Made by a program: the position numbers and the translations under genes. A model generated the notes under the pieces. The model was not told where the DNA came from, searched no databases, and saw only the letters and a list, made by a program, of their open reading frames with translations. A DNA stretch of 64,000 bases from Thermoguttaceae bacterium (GTDB lineage Bacteria; Planctomycetota; Planctomycetia; Pirellulales; Thermoguttaceae), in assembly GCA_029975295.1 (NCBI GenBank), contig JARKPK010000005.1:1-64000 (forward strand). Reading direction: 5' to 3'. This document shows, piece after piece, positions 63,087 to 64,000 of the stretch (its first letter is position 1; the number at the start of each line of letters is the position of its first letter).

Positions 63087-63842
63087 TCATCTTGTTCCAG
63101 CGATCGTCCGTCCGCCATCGACGGGCAAGCAAACGCCGGTGACGTAATCGTTGTCGATAAAGCTCAATACGGCTTGCGCAACATTCTCCGGTTGCCCCGG
63201 CCGTTTAAGCAAGGTGCCGGCGACAGCGCCCTGAATCTCGGGCTGCGACAGATTCTCGGGCAGCATCACCGGACCGGGCAGCACGGCGTTGACCCGAATC
63301 CGAGGGTTCTCGCGTGCGAGCTCGACGGCCAATGCGCGCGTCAACGTCGGGATCGCCCCCTTGCTCACGAAATAGGAAAAGTAACTCGGATACGGCCTTT
63401 CTATCGCCCAATCGCCCACGGCAACGATCACTCCGCCCTCGGGCTGCGCCGTCATGATTCGCCCGGCCTCAAGGCAGCACAGCGCGGTTCCCAGAGTGTT
63501 TATTTCCCATTGCCGCTGCAATTCGCTGGCAACAACCTCGCGCCAATTGCCCGGCTCCCAGACCGAAGCGCAGGTAACCAACACGTCTAGACGACCGAAG
63601 AACTCGGCAACGCCGCGGAACATCTTCGCCACCTGAACCTCATCGGCCACATCCGCTTGATAGGCTCGGCAGGGCCAGCCCGACGCTTGAAACCGCTCGA
63701 CGGTTTCGGCCGCCTCGCTCTCAGACGATCGGTAGTGCAACGCGATTGCGAAACCGCGCCGCGCCAAGGCCTCGGCAACAACATTGCCCACGCGCTTCCT
63801 GCCCGAGCCGGTCACCAAAGCCACCCGTGGAAACCCGTTCAT
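63087..63842 (-). CDS. Short-chain dehydrogenase, pteridine-reductase-like
   Basis: 251 residues, with AAAGGGA 6 nt before the ATG. TGSGRKRVGNVVAEALA is the arginine-containing cofactor loop seen in pteridine reductases and FolM, and HYRSSESEAAETV continues that pattern. The catalytic Tyr-Lys motif is in YFSYFVSKGAIPTLTRALA. The C-terminus reads VTGVCLPVDGGRTIAG. Reduction of dihydropterins is possible, but other small ketones are not excluded. It precedes the glycosidase gene on the same strand by 157 nt. Confidence 0.87.
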   Translation of the reverse strand: MNGFPRVALVTGSGRKRVGNVVAEALARRGFAIALHYRSSESEAAETVERFQASGWPCRAYQADVADEVQVAKMFRGVAEFFGRLDVLVTCASVWEPGNWREVVASELQRQWEINTLGTALCCLEAGRIMTAQPEGGVIVAVGDWAIERPYPSYFSYFVSKGAIPTLTRALAVELARENPRIRVNAVLPGPVMLPENLSQPEIQGAVAGTLLKRPGQPENVAQAVLSFIDNDYVTGVCLPVDGGRTIAGTR

Positions 63843-64000
63843 TGCATTCCCTTTCGCAACCTGCTGTCGCGCCTCGGCGGAACCATTCTACGGAACGAAG
63901 CCCGCCATTACATAATCCTCCGCAGGCGGCATCGAGCATCGATCGAGCGAAGCCGAGTTGCGGAGCCGACCGGATGCCGTGGTTTGGCGGCAACGCGTTT

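Overview
The window looks like a piece of a planctomycete chromosome (order Pirellulales or a close relative). The base composition is GC-rich with long antisense shadow frames. Several gene types are typical of that phylum: a secreted formylglycine sulfatase, DUF1573 proteins, FG-GAP repeat proteins, Tat- or Sec-exported Gfo/Idh/MocA oxidoreductases and sugar isomerases, a GH116-like enzyme carrying a LamG domain, and a MoxR/DUF58/BatA set. No rRNA, tRNA, CRISPR array, phage or transposase was found. The identification rests on gene content only.

Layout. 1-4850 (minus): a metal ABC importer operon (binding lipoprotein, ATPase, two permeases), in which both permeases end in a DtxR/MntR-like regulator domain. 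5457-8793 (plus): a polytopic membrane protein, a tiny lipoprotein and an NRAMP-like transporter. 9100-12069 (minus): DUF2200, fabG, fabD and rpmF. 12345-17369 (minus): a sulfatase with an out-of-frame signal peptide, a glutaminase-like exported protein and a TIGR01777 epimerase. 17512-23438 (minus): an unusual three-gene set of a large lipoprotein, a DUF1573 protein and a J-like/zinc-ribbon/PilM fusion whose PilM part appears circularly permuted. 24010-28122 (plus): a YyaL-like protein, a receiver-PP2C phosphatase and mutM. 28166-28982: a hicBA toxin-antitoxin pair lying between two near-identical 153-bp repeats that copy the 3' end of mutM. 29476-31628 (plus): glnB-amt behind a good sigma-54 promoter match, closed by a strong terminator. 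32158-36621 (plus): MoxR ATPase, DUF58 protein and BatA/VWA protein. 36796-41082 (plus): inositol-phosphate synthase, a DEAD-box helicase with a long basic disordered N-terminus, and a small methyltransferase-like protein. 41174-45353: a membrane-anchored unknown, an FG-GAP protein and an STN-domain protein. 45476-53045: a chemotaxis cluster (cheY on minus; cheW, cheR, cheA, cheC, cheD, cheY on plus) with no cheB and no receptor gene in view. 53247-63842 (minus): two SDR enzymes, an isopropylmalate dehydrogenase, and an export-targeted sugar-catabolism set (two Gfo/Idh/MocA proteins, a sugar-phosphate isomerase broken by an in-frame amber codon, and a GH116-like glycosidase).

How the parts work together. 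The ABC importer and the NRAMP-like protein both point to divalent-metal handling, and the regulator domains on the permeases suggest metal feedback at the membrane. GlnB and Amt form the standard ammonium-sensing pair. The che genes make a CheA-centred pathway with CheC/CheD adaptation. The sulfatase, glutaminase, GH116 enzyme and oxidoreductases fit growth on complex polysaccharides or glycoconjugates.

Most notable observations: (1) the permuted PilM fusion at 17512-20055; (2) the permease-DtxR fusions; (3) hicBA between 153-bp repeats, one of whose ends falls inside the mutM terminator stem; (4) two apparently recent gene lesions, a frameshift in the sulfatase signal peptide and an amber codon in the sugar isomerase; (5) a previously unnamed motif of about 65 bp present in three diverged copies.
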